Source: Candidatus Tectimicrobiota bacterium (GTDB lineage: Bacteria > UBA8248). Taken from it: a DNA stretch of 14,145 nt. The notes beneath the pieces are model-generated. The model was not told the DNA's origin, searched no databases, and was given only the letters and a program-made list of their open reading frames with translations. The stretch lies in the NCBI GenBank assembly GCA_016184445.1, contig JACPCT010000093.1:1-14145 (forward strand). The letters are read 5' to 3'. The position numbers were made by a program, and so were the translations under genes. Below are positions 1 to 7,443 of this stretch, piece after piece (position 1 is the first letter of the stretch; each line of letters starts with the position of its first letter).

Positions 1-6
1 GGAGAA

Positions 7-717
7 ATGTTCGCCTACAAGACAAGGAAGGACATGGTGTGCGAGCGGCTGCGCGCGGAGATCGTGTCGGGCGCCATCCGTCCCGGCGAGCGGTTGATCC
101 TCCGCGAGGTGGCCGCGCGGCTGGGCACGAGCCTCCTTCCCGTGCGCGAGGCAATCCAGCGGCTCGAGGTGGAGGGCTTCGTCACGTCCTCGCCCCATGT
201 GGGCGCGCGGACCGCTTTTCCGGACCTGGAGCGGATCACCGAGACCCTCACTATCCGGGCCTGCCTCGAATCGCTGGCTCTGCGCCTCTCGGCGCCCAAG
301 ATGACCGGCGAGGACTTCGAGGCGCTCGAGCGGATCGTCGGGGAGACCGAGGCCGCCTGCGAGCGGGGGGAGACGCCGGAGCTCAACCGCCTGAACCGGA
401 TGTTCCATCTCCGCCTCTTCGAGCCCTGCCCCCTGCCGCGCCTGAAGAAGATGATCCTGGACCTCTGGGACGAGTCTTCCATGAGCAGCAACTTGCTCTA
501 CTTCTTCGACCCCGGCCGGGCCACGCAGAACCTCTCGGAGCACCGCCAGCTGGTGAGCTATCTCCAGCGGGGCGACCTCAAGCGGGCGGAGAGGATTCTC
601 GTCATCCAGCGGGAGAACGCCGAGCGCTCCCTCCGCAAGCAGTTCAAATCGAAGACGTGGAACGGCCAGGATTGGGCGAGGCTCTTCCCCGCCTCGGAGG
701 ACAAGGACGGGGATTGA
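7..717 (+). CDS. GntR-family transcriptional regulator, FadR/FCD subgroup
   Basis: This is a cytoplasmic DNA-binding repressor or activator that senses a small carboxylate-type ligand. Residues about 8-70 form the GntR winged helix: a leading helix (CERLRAEIVSG), the family signature around RPGERL, and the recognition region REVAARLGTSLLPVREAIQRL. Residues about 75-215 are all-helical and match the FCD ligand domain; His and Asn near LNRMFHLRLF and the later EHRQL histidine are candidate metal or ligand contacts. The length of 236 residues is normal for the subgroup. The ATG at 7 has GGAGA only one base upstream, which is too close for a good ribosome site. The true start could therefore lie outside the window or at the ATG at 34. 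It sits 50 bases upstream of the M24 gene on the same strand, so it probably regulates the downstream locus. No clear operator was found. Confidence 0.9.
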   Translation: MFAYKTRKDMVCERLRAEIVSGAIRPGERLILREVAARLGTSLLPVREAIQRLEVEGFVTSSPHVGARTAFPDLERITETLTIRACLESLALRLSAPKMTGEDFEALERIVGETEAACERGETPELNRLNRMFHLRLFEPCPLPRLKKMILDLWDESSMSSNLLYFFDPGRATQNLSEHRQLVSYLQRGDLKRAERILVIQRENAERSLRKQFKSKTWNGQDWARLFPASEDKDGD

Positions 718-755
718 ACCGGGCGGGGCGGCAGGAGCAGGCGCCAGAACTTCTA

Positions 756-763
756 TAGGAGGT
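756..763 (+). promoter_or_regulatory. Strong ribosome binding site of the M24 gene
   Basis: TAGGAGGT is a near-perfect anti-16S match ending four bases before the ATG at 768. It fixes the start of the M24 gene and suggests high translation of the first enzyme of the block. Confidence 0.7.
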
Positions 764-767
764 TTCC

Positions 768-2006
768 ATGTACCTGAATGCAGTGCGCGCACGGGGCCTC
801 ATGAAGGATTTCGGCATCGACGCTCTCGTGGCGAGCACGCCCGAGAACGTCACCTACCTGGCGGGCACGGTCGGCTGGTCGAACAAGGTGTACGTCTACT
901 CTGTCCACATGTTCGCGGTCTTCCCGCGGGACGAGAGCAGGCCCCCGGCCCTCATCGTCCCCGGCCAGGAGGTCACCTACGTCTCCATGCAGCAATCCTG
1001 GATCAAGGAGCACTACACTTTCGGCGGGAGGAGCGCCCTCATCATCCCGCCCGGTGCCAGGGCCCAGACGCCCGAGGAGGAGATCTACCTCGCGATGTAC
1101 GGCAACGAGGCCCGGCGGTCCAAGAATGCCGGGGCGGCGCTGGGGCAGGCGCTTCGCGATCGGGGGCTGGACAAGGGAAAGATCGCCCTGGACCAGGAGC
1201 GCGTCATGCCGGACGTGCGCAAGCAGATCGAGGAAGCGCTCCCCCAGGCGGCGATCGTGGACGGGGCCGACCTTTTCCGCCTGATCCGGATGGTGAAGAC
1301 CCCCGACGAGCTCAAGGCCATGCGGGCGGCGGCCGAGTTGAACGAGCGTGCCTGTTCGGTCGCCTCGCTGGCGGTCCGCGAGGGGGCGACCGAGAACGAG
1401 GTCTCCTCGGTGTTCCGCGCCGAGGTGGGCCGGGGCGGCGGCATGTGGCAGTGGTTCCACTTCTGCTCGGGCCGGCGCGCGACGGGCATCTTCCCCCCCA
1501 CCGACAAGAAGCTCGCCAAGGGCGAGATGTGGAAGTTCGACGCGGGCGTGGTTCTGGGCAACTACCAGGCCGACACGGGCTGGGGTGGGGTCCTCGGTGA
1601 TCCCACCAAGGAGCAGCTCAACATGTGGAAGGCCACCGAGGTGGGCTTCGAGGCGGCGATGGCCGAGGTGAAGGCGGGCGTCATGGGCTCGAAGATTTAC
1701 CGCGCCATGCTCGAAGCCACCCGCGCCGTCTTGCCCGGGCACAACGGCAATTTTGCGGGTCACGCGATCGGCCTGGAGCAGCGGGAGGTGCCTTACGTGC
1801 TGGCCGATCCCACGCCGATCCGCAGCCAGTTCCTGCCGCCCTCGAGCGACTTCCCGCTCGAGGAGGGGACGACGATCTGCGTGGAGAACCCCTGCCAGGT
1901 GTTCGGGGTGGGCGGCACCCAGATCGAGAAGACGGTGGTGGCGACCCGCAACGGCTGGGAGCCCGTCTACCCCCAGGAGCGCAAGCTCTGGGTGCGGCCG
2001 GCATAG
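768..2006 (+). CDS. M24-family metallohydrolase (Xaa-Pro aminopeptidase/creatinase-like)
   Basis: The protein has the pita-bread fold of the M24 family: a creatinase-type N-terminal domain (about residues 5-165) followed by the metal-binding catalytic domain (about 180-395). All five usual metal ligands are visible: Asp258 (KFDAG), Asp269 (YQADTGW), His332 (GHAIGLE), Glu373 (VENPC) and Glu387 (TQIEKT). An active dinuclear metal site is therefore expected. The 412-residue length fits Xaa-Pro peptidases, creatinase, ectoine hydrolase and the DMSP lyase DddP, all of which share this fold. The sequence alone does not separate them. A catabolic operon with a cyclase-type hydrolase and importers favours a small-molecule C-N hydrolase over a housekeeping peptidase (inference). 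The start is set by the strong ribosome site just upstream. Confidence 0.9.
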   Translation: MYLNAVRARGLMKDFGIDALVASTPENVTYLAGTVGWSNKVYVYSVHMFAVFPRDESRPPALIVPGQEVTYVSMQQSWIKEHYTFGGRSALIIPPGARAQTPEEEIYLAMYGNEARRSKNAGAALGQALRDRGLDKGKIALDQERVMPDVRKQIEEALPQAAIVDGADLFRLIRMVKTPDELKAMRAAAELNERACSVASLAVREGATENEVSSVFRAEVGRGGGMWQWFHFCSGRRATGIFPPTDKKLAKGEMWKFDAGVVLGNYQADTGWGGVLGDPTKEQLNMWKATEVGFEAAMAEVKAGVMGSKIYRAMLEATRAVLPGHNGNFAGHAIGLEQREVPYVLADPTPIRSQFLPPSSDFPLEEGTTICVENPCQVFGVGGTQIEKTVVATRNGWEPVYPQERKLWVRPA

Positions 2007-2025
2007 CGCGCGGGAGCTTTCTTCT

Positions 2026-2044
2026 CCGGGAACGGGGTTCCCGG
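2026..2044 (+). other. Perfect intercistronic hairpin after the M24 gene
   Basis: CCGGGAAC, loop GGG, GTTCCCGG: an exact 8-bp stem starting 20 bases after the M24 stop and ending 22 bases before the cyclase start. No T-run follows, so it is not a classical intrinsic terminator. It could stabilise the upstream mRNA end, or the 19-base palindrome could be a protein-binding site. It does not match the usual FadR-type operator core. Confidence 0.45.
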
Positions 2045-2066
2045 TCCAACGAAGAGGATAGGAATC

Positions 2067-2840
2067 ATGTGCGCCATCCGATGCATTGACCTGAGCACCC
2101 CGATGGCCAACGGCGCCCACGAGCCGCGCCCCCCCGAGATCTACTACATGGACCACAAGGAGTTTGGGGCCAAGTCGGCGGCGGGCTGGGGCCTCAAGCC
2201 CGAGGAACTGCACGACGGGGTCGGCAGCCAGACGGAGTTCATCAAGGTCTCCACCCACTCGGCTACCCACATGGACGCTCCCCTGCACTATGGTCCCACC
2301 GTGGCGGGCAAGCCCGCCCGGCCCATCGACCAGGTGCCCCTCGATTGGTGCTTCGCCGACGGCGTGGTGCTCGACCTGCGCCACAAGAGGACGGGGGACT
2401 ACATCACCGTAGCCGATGTCGAGGCCTGCCTGAAGAAGATCGGTTACCGGATCAAGGCGGGGGACATCGTCCTCCTCTGGACGGGGACGGACGAGAAGCG
2501 CGCGGACCCCAACTACACCGAGTTGCACCCGGGCATGAGCATCGAGGCGACCGAGTACCTCCTGGACCGGGGGGTCCGGATCATCGGCATCGACGCCTTC
2601 GGCTACGACCGGCCCTTCAGCTTCCAGATTCCCGAGTTCAAGGCGGGGGACCGCCGGGCCCTCATGCCCTGCCACCACATCCTGGGCCGGCGGCGCGAGT
2701 ACCTCCAGATCGAGCAGATGGCCAACATGGGGAAGATCCCCGAGCCGCACGGCTTTAAGATCGCCTGCTTCCCGATCAACGTCGAGAGGGCGTCGGGCGC
2801 CTGGGTCCGGCCGGTGGCAATCGTGGACGACGGAAGGTGA
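2067..2840 (+). CDS. Cyclase-family hydrolase (kynurenine formamidase-like)
   Basis: The cyclase/KynB family are metal-dependent hydrolases that cut formamide, amide or lactone bonds. The diagnostic metal motif HxxxTHxDxPxxH-type is seen as His64-SATHMDAPL-His74, with His64, His68, Asp70 and His74 as the candidate metal ligands. The second conserved region, RIIGIDAFGYDRP (about residues 171-184), and the later CHHILGRR histidines also fit. The 257-residue length is typical. True KynB is usually about 210 residues and sits with kynurenine genes, which are absent here, so a different amide or ester substrate is likely. The ATG at 2067 follows an AGGATAGGA ribosome site. It lies 60 bases after the M24 gene and 17 bases before the dehydrogenase gene, consistent with one transcript. 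Confidence 0.88.
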   Translation: MCAIRCIDLSTPMANGAHEPRPPEIYYMDHKEFGAKSAAGWGLKPEELHDGVGSQTEFIKVSTHSATHMDAPLHYGPTVAGKPARPIDQVPLDWCFADGVVLDLRHKRTGDYITVADVEACLKKIGYRIKAGDIVLLWTGTDEKRADPNYTELHPGMSIEATEYLLDRGVRIIGIDAFGYDRPFSFQIPEFKAGDRRALMPCHHILGRRREYLQIEQMANMGKIPEPHGFKIACFPINVERASGAWVRPVAIVDDGR

Positions 2841-2869
2841 GAGGATAAGGACGAGCGATGGACTTTGGC

Positions 2870-2929
2870 CTGACCGAAACGCAGCTGTCGCTCCGGCAGC
2901 TGACCGAAACGCAGCTGTCGCTCCGGCAG
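2870..2929 (+). repeat. 30-bp perfect tandem duplication inside the dehydrogenase gene
   Basis: Two identical 30-base units (2870-2899 and 2900-2929) encode the ten residues LTETQLSLRQ twice. They are followed by the first three bases of a third unit. Family members have this N-terminal helix once, so the second copy adds about three helical turns without breaking the frame. Exact identity points to a recent slippage event or an assembly artefact. Confidence 0.95.
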
Positions 2930-3671
2930 CTGGCGCATGAATTCGCCGAGAAGGAGATCCGCCCTCTCGCCCGGGGGCGGGAGCGGATCCGGGATCCCCG
3001 CGAGCGCTTTCCCTGGGACATCTTGGAGAAAGGCAGCAAGCTCGGTTTGCGGACGCTCTCCCTGCCGGAGGAAAGGGGCGGCGCCGGGGCCAGCATCCTG
3101 GACCTGTGCATCGTGGGCGAGGAGATCGCCTGGGGCGACCTTGGGGTGGCCGTCACCTTCGACCAGACCTGGAAGATCATCCATTTCCTCGACCGCGTGT
3201 GGAACGAGGAGCAGCGGGCCCGCTTCCTCCCGGCCTTCCTGGGGGATCACCGGTTCCACCTCGCCGTGGGCGTGACGGAGCCTGACGTGGGTTCGGAGAA
3301 TTTCACCCCCTCTGATAGCCCCGGGGATGGCGTCCGGCTGAGGGGAGTCCGTGAGGGCGACCACTGGGTCCTCAACGGGATGAAACATTTCATCAGCAAC
3401 GGCGGGATCGCCAAGCTCTACGTCATCGTCACCCGGACGGACCCCAAGGCGGCCGTCGCCAGGGGGGTGACCTACTTCATGGTCACGCCCGGCACGAAGG
3501 GGTTCTCCATCGGGGAGATACACGACAAGATGGGCCAGCGGCTCTCCCAGAACGCCGAGCTCATCTTCGAGAACTGTCGGGTCCCCGACGCCGACCGGGT
3601 GACCGAGGTGGGCGGCGGGGTGAAGGCGCGCGCGGGTTCTTTCTCGCGCGGCTCGGTCATCGAGTCGGCGG

Positions 3672-3687
3672 CCACCGCCCCACCGCC
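3672..3687 (+). repeat. 8-bp tandem duplication causing the frameshift
   Basis: CCACCGCC is present twice with no spacer (3672-3679 and 3680-3687). Deleting one copy restores a continuous acyl-CoA dehydrogenase frame with the expected residues on both sides, which identifies this unit as the cause of the frame break. Confidence 0.9.
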
Positions 3688-4102
3688 CTGGGGCCCGCCC
3701 GGGCGGCTTACGAGGATGCTGTTGAATACGCGCGCAACCGCGTCCAGGGCGGAAAGCCCATCATCCAGCACCAGGCGGTGGGCTTCATGCTGGCCGACTG
3801 CTTCATCGAGTACCAGGCCGCGCGCCAGACCCTGCACTACGCGGCCTGGATGGCCATGAAGGACGAGGGTTACGATCCGAAGCTGGGCTACATGGCGAAA
3901 GCCTATGCCTCCGAGGTCTGCTTCCGCATCGCCAAGCGCGCCATGGAGGTGTGGGGCGGGATGGGCTACATGACCGAGGCCCCGATGGAGAAGTACCTGC
4001 GCGACGTGACGAGCTTCCTCCACTCGGCGGGCACGAATGAGGCCCAGCACGTCCGCTCGATGCCGTATCTTTAGGACGCGCGAGCCGGAGAATGCAAAGG
4101 AC

Positions 4103-4133
4103 GCCCCGCGCGGGTTTCCCCCGCGCCTGGGGC
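4103..4133 (+). terminator. Strong hairpin between the dehydrogenase and the ABC binding protein
   Basis: GCCCC plus GCGCGGG pair with CCCGCGC and GGGGC around a TTTCC loop: 12 base pairs with a CT bulge on the 3' side. It begins 29 bases after the dehydrogenase stop, inside a 143-base gap that is the longest same-strand gap in the window. No T-run follows, so termination would be inefficient or factor-dependent; an mRNA 3'-end stabiliser or attenuator is the alternative. I see nothing else clear in this gap apart from the downstream ribosome site GGGGGA near 4207. Confidence 0.4.
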
Positions 4134-4217
4134 CGTTCGATGGTGTGGCGGCTTGGGAATGTGGAGAAAGAAGGCGGGTTTCGCCGCGTCACGCCTCTCT
4201 AGCGAAGGGGGACAGCC

Positions 4218-5351
4218 ATGAAGCCTCTGCGGATGTGGTTGGGAGCGGTTCTCTGTGTCCTGTTCGTCATGGCCGGGGTCTGGCCCGCGCTCGGAGCTCC
4301 GAGGAAGCTGACCCCGGTCAAGGTGACCCTCGCGAACCCCATCTTCAACCCCGGCATCGCGGCCCTCTGGATCGGCAGCTTCATGGGCTGGTTCGAGGAG
4401 GAAGGGGTGGACGCCCAGTTCGTCGCCGCCCAGGGCGAAGGGCAGTCCCTCGGGTGGGCGGTGGCCGGACGGACGGACATCGCCATGCCCCGTCCCTTCC
4501 CGATCCTGTTCCGGGCGGCCCGGGGGGAGGACGTGGGGGTGATGGGGGCGTATGTGTTCAGCAACCAGCCGATCTACGAGGGCCTCGCCGTCCCGCCGAA
4601 CAGCCCCATCAAGTCGGTCTGCGACATCAAGGGGAAGAAGGTGGGCATCCTGGCCCCCAACGACGCGGGCATCGCCTTCCTGGCCCGCGCCCTCAAGGAC
4701 TGCGGCCTGAAGGCCTCGGACGTGACCTTCCTTCCCACGGGAGTGGCGGACAAGTCCGCCGCCGCGATGAAGCTGGGCCGGGTGGACGCCTGGGCCTCGG
4801 TGGACGTCCAGTTCTCGCTCGCCAAGGCGCGTGGCTTCGAGTTCCGGGTGATCCCCTACGGGAAGTTCCTCGACGATCTGTTCGGGAACACCGTCTGGGT
4901 CAACAGCAAGTTCCTCAAGGAGAACCGCAAGGCCGTCGTCGGCTACTTGCGCGGCCTGGCGAAGGGGAGCATCTTCTTCTACACCAACCTCGACGCGGCC
5001 CTCGAGATCCACTGGGTGCTCTATCCCGAGTCCCTCCCCAAGGGGATGAGCAAGGAAAACGCGAACAAGCTCTTCCGGCAGGTGCTGGAGTCGCGCGCCC
5101 CCAAGCTCCGGATGGACAAGAACGCCACGCGCTTCGGTGAGTTCTCCCCGAAGAAATGGGAAGCGTACGTCCGGTTCCTCGGGCTGGAGAAACAGCTCCC
5201 GATGGAGAAGGTGAACGCTCTCTGGACGAACGATCTGATCGCCGAGGTGAACAATTTCGATCCCAAGGAGATCGAGAACCAGGCCAGGAACTTCAACTTC
5301 GGAGCGGAGCTCAAGAAATTCAAGGCCCGGATGGCGGCAGGGGGCAAGTAG
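4218..5351 (+). CDS. ABC transporter substrate-binding protein, NMT1/SsuA-like
   Basis: This is the periplasmic receptor of an ABC importer of the nitrate/sulfonate/thiamine-precursor type. The N-terminus (MKPLRMWLGAVLC, then a hydrophobic stretch to about residue 28 with GAP after it) is a Sec signal peptide. The mature part shows the NMT1 pattern: LANPIFNPG, GWFEEEGVDAQF (about residues 55-66), a gate around GRTDIAMPRPFP, and the two-lobe hinge segment CDIKGKKVGILAPNDAG (about 135-151). The length of 377 residues is slightly long for the family. The next gene is its permease, 38 bases downstream, and the matching ATPase lies about 4 kb further on behind a TRAP system. The ligand is not predictable; relatives bind sulfonates, pyrimidines, riboflavin precursors or aromatic acids. 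The start follows GGGGGA with good spacing. Confidence 0.9.
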   Translation: MKPLRMWLGAVLCVLFVMAGVWPALGAPRKLTPVKVTLANPIFNPGIAALWIGSFMGWFEEEGVDAQFVAAQGEGQSLGWAVAGRTDIAMPRPFPILFRAARGEDVGVMGAYVFSNQPIYEGLAVPPNSPIKSVCDIKGKKVGILAPNDAGIAFLARALKDCGLKASDVTFLPTGVADKSAAAMKLGRVDAWASVDVQFSLAKARGFEFRVIPYGKFLDDLFGNTVWVNSKFLKENRKAVVGYLRGLAKGSIFFYTNLDAALEIHWVLYPESLPKGMSKENANKLFRQVLESRAPKLRMDKNATRFGEFSPKKWEAYVRFLGLEKQLPMEKVNALWTNDLIAEVNNFDPKEIENQARNFNFGAELKKFKARMAAGGK

Positions 5352-5389
5352 GCGGGCGGCGGCTCAAGGGCGACCGGGAGGATCGTGCC

Positions 5390-6304
5390 ATGAACGGCGA
5401 GGGAATCCGGGGGGTGCTCCAGGAAGCGCGGCTGGACCCGGCGGGCTTCCTCCGCGCCCGCCGCAAGTATGTGGTGTTCCCGATCTCGTTCGTGATCTTC
5501 GTGGGCGGATGGGAATGGTTCGTTCGCGCCTTGGAAATCCCCTCGTTCATCCTGCCCGCCCCCTCGGCGGTGGGGGTGGCGCTCCTGCAGGGGCTTTTTT
5601 TCCTCGGGGCGGGAGGAGGGGTGGGCTCGGTCGACTTCTTCGGCGCCATGCAGAACAGCTACTACCTGCACATCGCCCACACCTTCATCGAGGCCCTCAT
5701 CGGGTTCCTGATCGGCAGCTTCATCGGCTTCGGGCTTGGTCTCCTCTTCATGCAGTCGGATGTCATCGAGGAGATCATCCTCCCCTACGTCGTGGCGTTC
5801 CAGACCCTGCCCAAGCTGGCGATCGCACCCCTGTTCGTGATCTGGTTCGGCTACGAGATCCACTCCAAGGTCCTGCTGGCGGGGCTGGTGGCTTTCTTCC
5901 CCCTGCTGGTCAACACGATGGTGGGGCTGAAGTCCGCCCAGACCGACCAGCTCGACCTCCTGCGCTCCCTCTCGGCCTCGCGCTGGCAGACGTTCTGGAA
6001 GCTCCAGTTCCCGAACGCGATGCCCTTCATCTTCGCGGGCATCGAGCTCGCCGTCGTCTTCAGCCTGCTGGGGGCGCTCCTGGGCGAGTTCGTGGGCGCC
6101 GGCCAGTGCATGTGGGGCGGGAGGGGGCAGTGCGGGCTGGGCGTCCTCCTCATGCAGATGAGCTTCAGCAGCGACACCACCGGGACGTTCGCCGTCCTGA
6201 TCATCCTGGCGGTGATGGGCGTGACGATGCACAGGGCGGTCAAGGCCCTGAGGCGGAAGGTCCTGTTCTGGTCGCCTGAGACCGACCGGACCTTCGGCGC
6301 TTAG
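5390..6304 (+). CDS. ABC transporter permease, SsuC/TauC-like
   Basis: This is the inner-membrane channel subunit of the importer. About six hydrophobic helices are visible, starting with YVVFPISFVIFVGGWEW (about residues 24-40). The conserved cytoplasmic EAA loop that docks on the ATPase is seen as DLLRSLSASRWQTFWKLQFP, about residues 188-207, ahead of a glycine-rich LLGALLGEFVGAG segment. The start was set at the ATG at 5390 because GGGAGG at 5376-5381 lies eight bases upstream. An open frame extends back to 5156 but overlaps the binding-protein gene and reads as non-membrane arginine-rich sequence. That gives 304 residues, slightly longer than the usual 250-280, with the extra length in the N-terminal tail and a loop near residues 70-85. 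Confidence 0.9.
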   Translation: MNGEGIRGVLQEARLDPAGFLRARRKYVVFPISFVIFVGGWEWFVRALEIPSFILPAPSAVGVALLQGLFFLGAGGGVGSVDFFGAMQNSYYLHIAHTFIEALIGFLIGSFIGFGLGLLFMQSDVIEEIILPYVVAFQTLPKLAIAPLFVIWFGYEIHSKVLLAGLVAFFPLLVNTMVGLKSAQTDQLDLLRSLSASRWQTFWKLQFPNAMPFIFAGIELAVVFSLLGALLGEFVGAGQCMWGGRGQCGLGVLLMQMSFSSDTTGTFAVLIILAVMGVTMHRAVKALRRKVLFWSPETDRTFGA

Positions 6305-6398
6305 GGGAGGGGACTCCGTAGCTCGCGCGCTGTCCCGCCGGAGGGGGAGTGGGATTCCTCCCGCGGGGGCAGGCCAACCATGGGAAAGGAGAAAAACG

Positions 6399-7382
6399 AT
6401 GAAGCTCGTGCAAAAAGCCGGAGCTGCGCTTTCGGCCGTTTGTCTGGCCTTGGCGCTGGCCTCCTCCGTCCAGGCCCAGCCCAAATCCATCACGCTGAGC
6501 GCGGGCGCCGTTGGCCAGCACTGGTACATGCTGGCCGCCCTGCTCGGCGAGGACCTGAAGAAGACGTACTCCGCCACCCAGATCACGGTCATGGCGGGGG
6601 GCGGGGTCGCGAACGTCAACCTGCTGGATCAGGGGACGATCGACTTCGGCCTCACCTCGACCGAACTGTATGCGGCCGCCCTCAAGGGCGCCGCTCCCTA
6701 CAAGAAGGTGCACAAGGATCTGATGGCGGTGGCGAACATCCAGGCCGAGAGCGTCTACTACTTCATGGTCGACAAGGCGAAGGGGCTGAAGTCCATCGAG
6801 GAATACGCCAAGAAGAAGATGCCCCTGCGGTTCTGCACCTTCCGGAAAGCCGGCCCCCCGGCGGTCTCGGCGCTGCGTCTCTTCGAGGAGTACGGCGTCA
6901 AGGAGCAGGACATCTCCAAGTGGGGGGGGAAGATCAACTTCATGGACTGGTCGGATTGCGTCTCCCTGGCGCGCGACGGCCACGTGGACGCCATCGTGGG
7001 CGGCACGGGCTTGCCCTCGCCCTTCCATGCCGAGATCGCCAACGCCCGCCAGGTCGATCTGCTGCCCGTCCCTGAGCCGATCATCCAGAAGATGAAGGAG
7101 AAGTACGGCTACATCCGCGTGGACATCCCGAAGGGGACATACAACGTCGCGAAGGAGAACATCCCCTCGTTCGGGTGGTCCGGCTATCTCTTGACGCGCA
7201 CCAAGACCCCGGAGAAGGTGGTCTACGACGTGGCCAAGAGCCTCCACGAGAACGCCGACCGCATCCGAAGACTTCACAGCGGCCTGGCGGCCTATGACGT
7301 GAAGAAGCTGACCACAGACATCCCGGGCCCCATCCACCCGGGCGCCGTCCGCTTCTACAAGGAAAAGGGGCTGCTGAAGTAG
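6399..7382 (+). CDS. TRAP transporter solute-binding protein, TAXI family
   Basis: TAXI proteins are periplasmic receptors of sodium- or proton-driven TRAP importers. The N-terminal 27 residues are a clear signal peptide ending SSVQA-QP. The mature protein opens with ITLSAGAVGQHWYMLAALL, followed by VMAGGGVANVNLLDQGTIDFGLTS in pieces that match the TAXI consensus (glycine-rich substrate loop, then the D-F-G-L strand). The 327-residue length is typical. AAAGGAG at 6385-6391 gives a well-placed ribosome site. The fused permease follows after a 61-base gap containing a strong hairpin, so these two form a complete TRAP system. Known TAXI substrates are few (dicarboxylates, glutamate), and the ligand here is unknown. 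Confidence 0.92.
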   Translation: MKLVQKAGAALSAVCLALALASSVQAQPKSITLSAGAVGQHWYMLAALLGEDLKKTYSATQITVMAGGGVANVNLLDQGTIDFGLTSTELYAAALKGAAPYKKVHKDLMAVANIQAESVYYFMVDKAKGLKSIEEYAKKKMPLRFCTFRKAGPPAVSALRLFEEYGVKEQDISKWGGKINFMDWSDCVSLARDGHVDAIVGGTGLPSPFHAEIANARQVDLLPVPEPIIQKMKEKYGYIRVDIPKGTYNVAKENIPSFGWSGYLLTRTKTPEKVVYDVAKSLHENADRIRRLHSGLAAYDVKKLTTDIPGPIHPGAVRFYKEKGLLK

Positions 7383-7389
7383 CCGAACC

Positions 7390-7423
7390 CCCTCCCGTGC
7401 GTGGGCGTCCGCGCGCGGGAGGG
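7390..7423 (+). other. Long hairpin between the TRAP binding protein and the permease
   Basis: CCCTCCCGTGCG pairs along its whole length with CGCGCGGGAGGG (one G-U pair in RNA) around a ten-base loop. The hairpin starts eight bases after the binding-protein stop and ends 20 bases before the permease start. No T-run follows. Hairpins in this position often protect the binding-protein mRNA from 3' decay, raising receptor yield over permease; that role here is inferred. Confidence 0.6.
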
Positions 7424-7443
7424 ATCTCACTTGGGGGGAAGGG

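Larger units (their letters stand above)
2858..4074 (+). pseudogene. Acyl-CoA dehydrogenase, frameshifted
   Basis: Acyl-CoA dehydrogenases are FAD enzymes that make an alpha-beta double bond in acyl-CoA and pass electrons to ETF. The N-terminal helical domain (FAEKEIRPLA, LPEERGGAGA), the middle domain motif VTEPDVGSENF, the GMKHFISNGG segment and the C-terminal RNRVQGGKPIIQHQAVGF and WGGMGYMTEAPMEKYLRD segments are all present, but in two frames. The first frame runs 2858 to about 3680 and the second from about 3688 to the TAG at 4074. The break is an exact 8-bp tandem duplication at 3672-3687. Removing one copy joins ESAATA directly to LGPARAAYEDA and gives a 402-residue protein of normal family length. 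A second, in-frame 30-bp duplication lies at the N-terminus. At the position of the usual catalytic Glu (YEGT in MCAD) this protein has Ala (HSAGT). As read, the first frame ends at 3859 and yields a product lacking the C-terminal domain. An assembly or sequencing error is possible. Confidence 0.85.

Noticed and set aside
753..2750. A 665-codon minus-strand open frame opposite the M24 and cyclase genes
   Set aside because: It is the antisense of two well-supported genes. Its His/Gly/Arg/Pro-rich composition is typical of GC-rich shadow frames, and it shows no domain.
3660..3700. Programmed ribosomal frameshifting in the acyl-CoA dehydrogenase
   Set aside because: There is no slippery heptamer, and an exact 8-bp duplication explains the frame change and restores the expected residues when one copy is removed.
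6334..6367. Hairpin between the ABC permease and the TAXI receptor (CCCGC/GCGGG with inner GGGAG/CTCCC)
   Set aside because: It has two short 5-bp stems with an asymmetric internal loop and no T-run; too weak to annotate in DNA this GC-rich.
5021..6619. Long minus-strand open frame opposite the ABC permease
   Set aside because: The plus strand encodes clear transmembrane helices and the EAA loop; the minus frame has no recognisable motif and overlaps three plus-strand genes.
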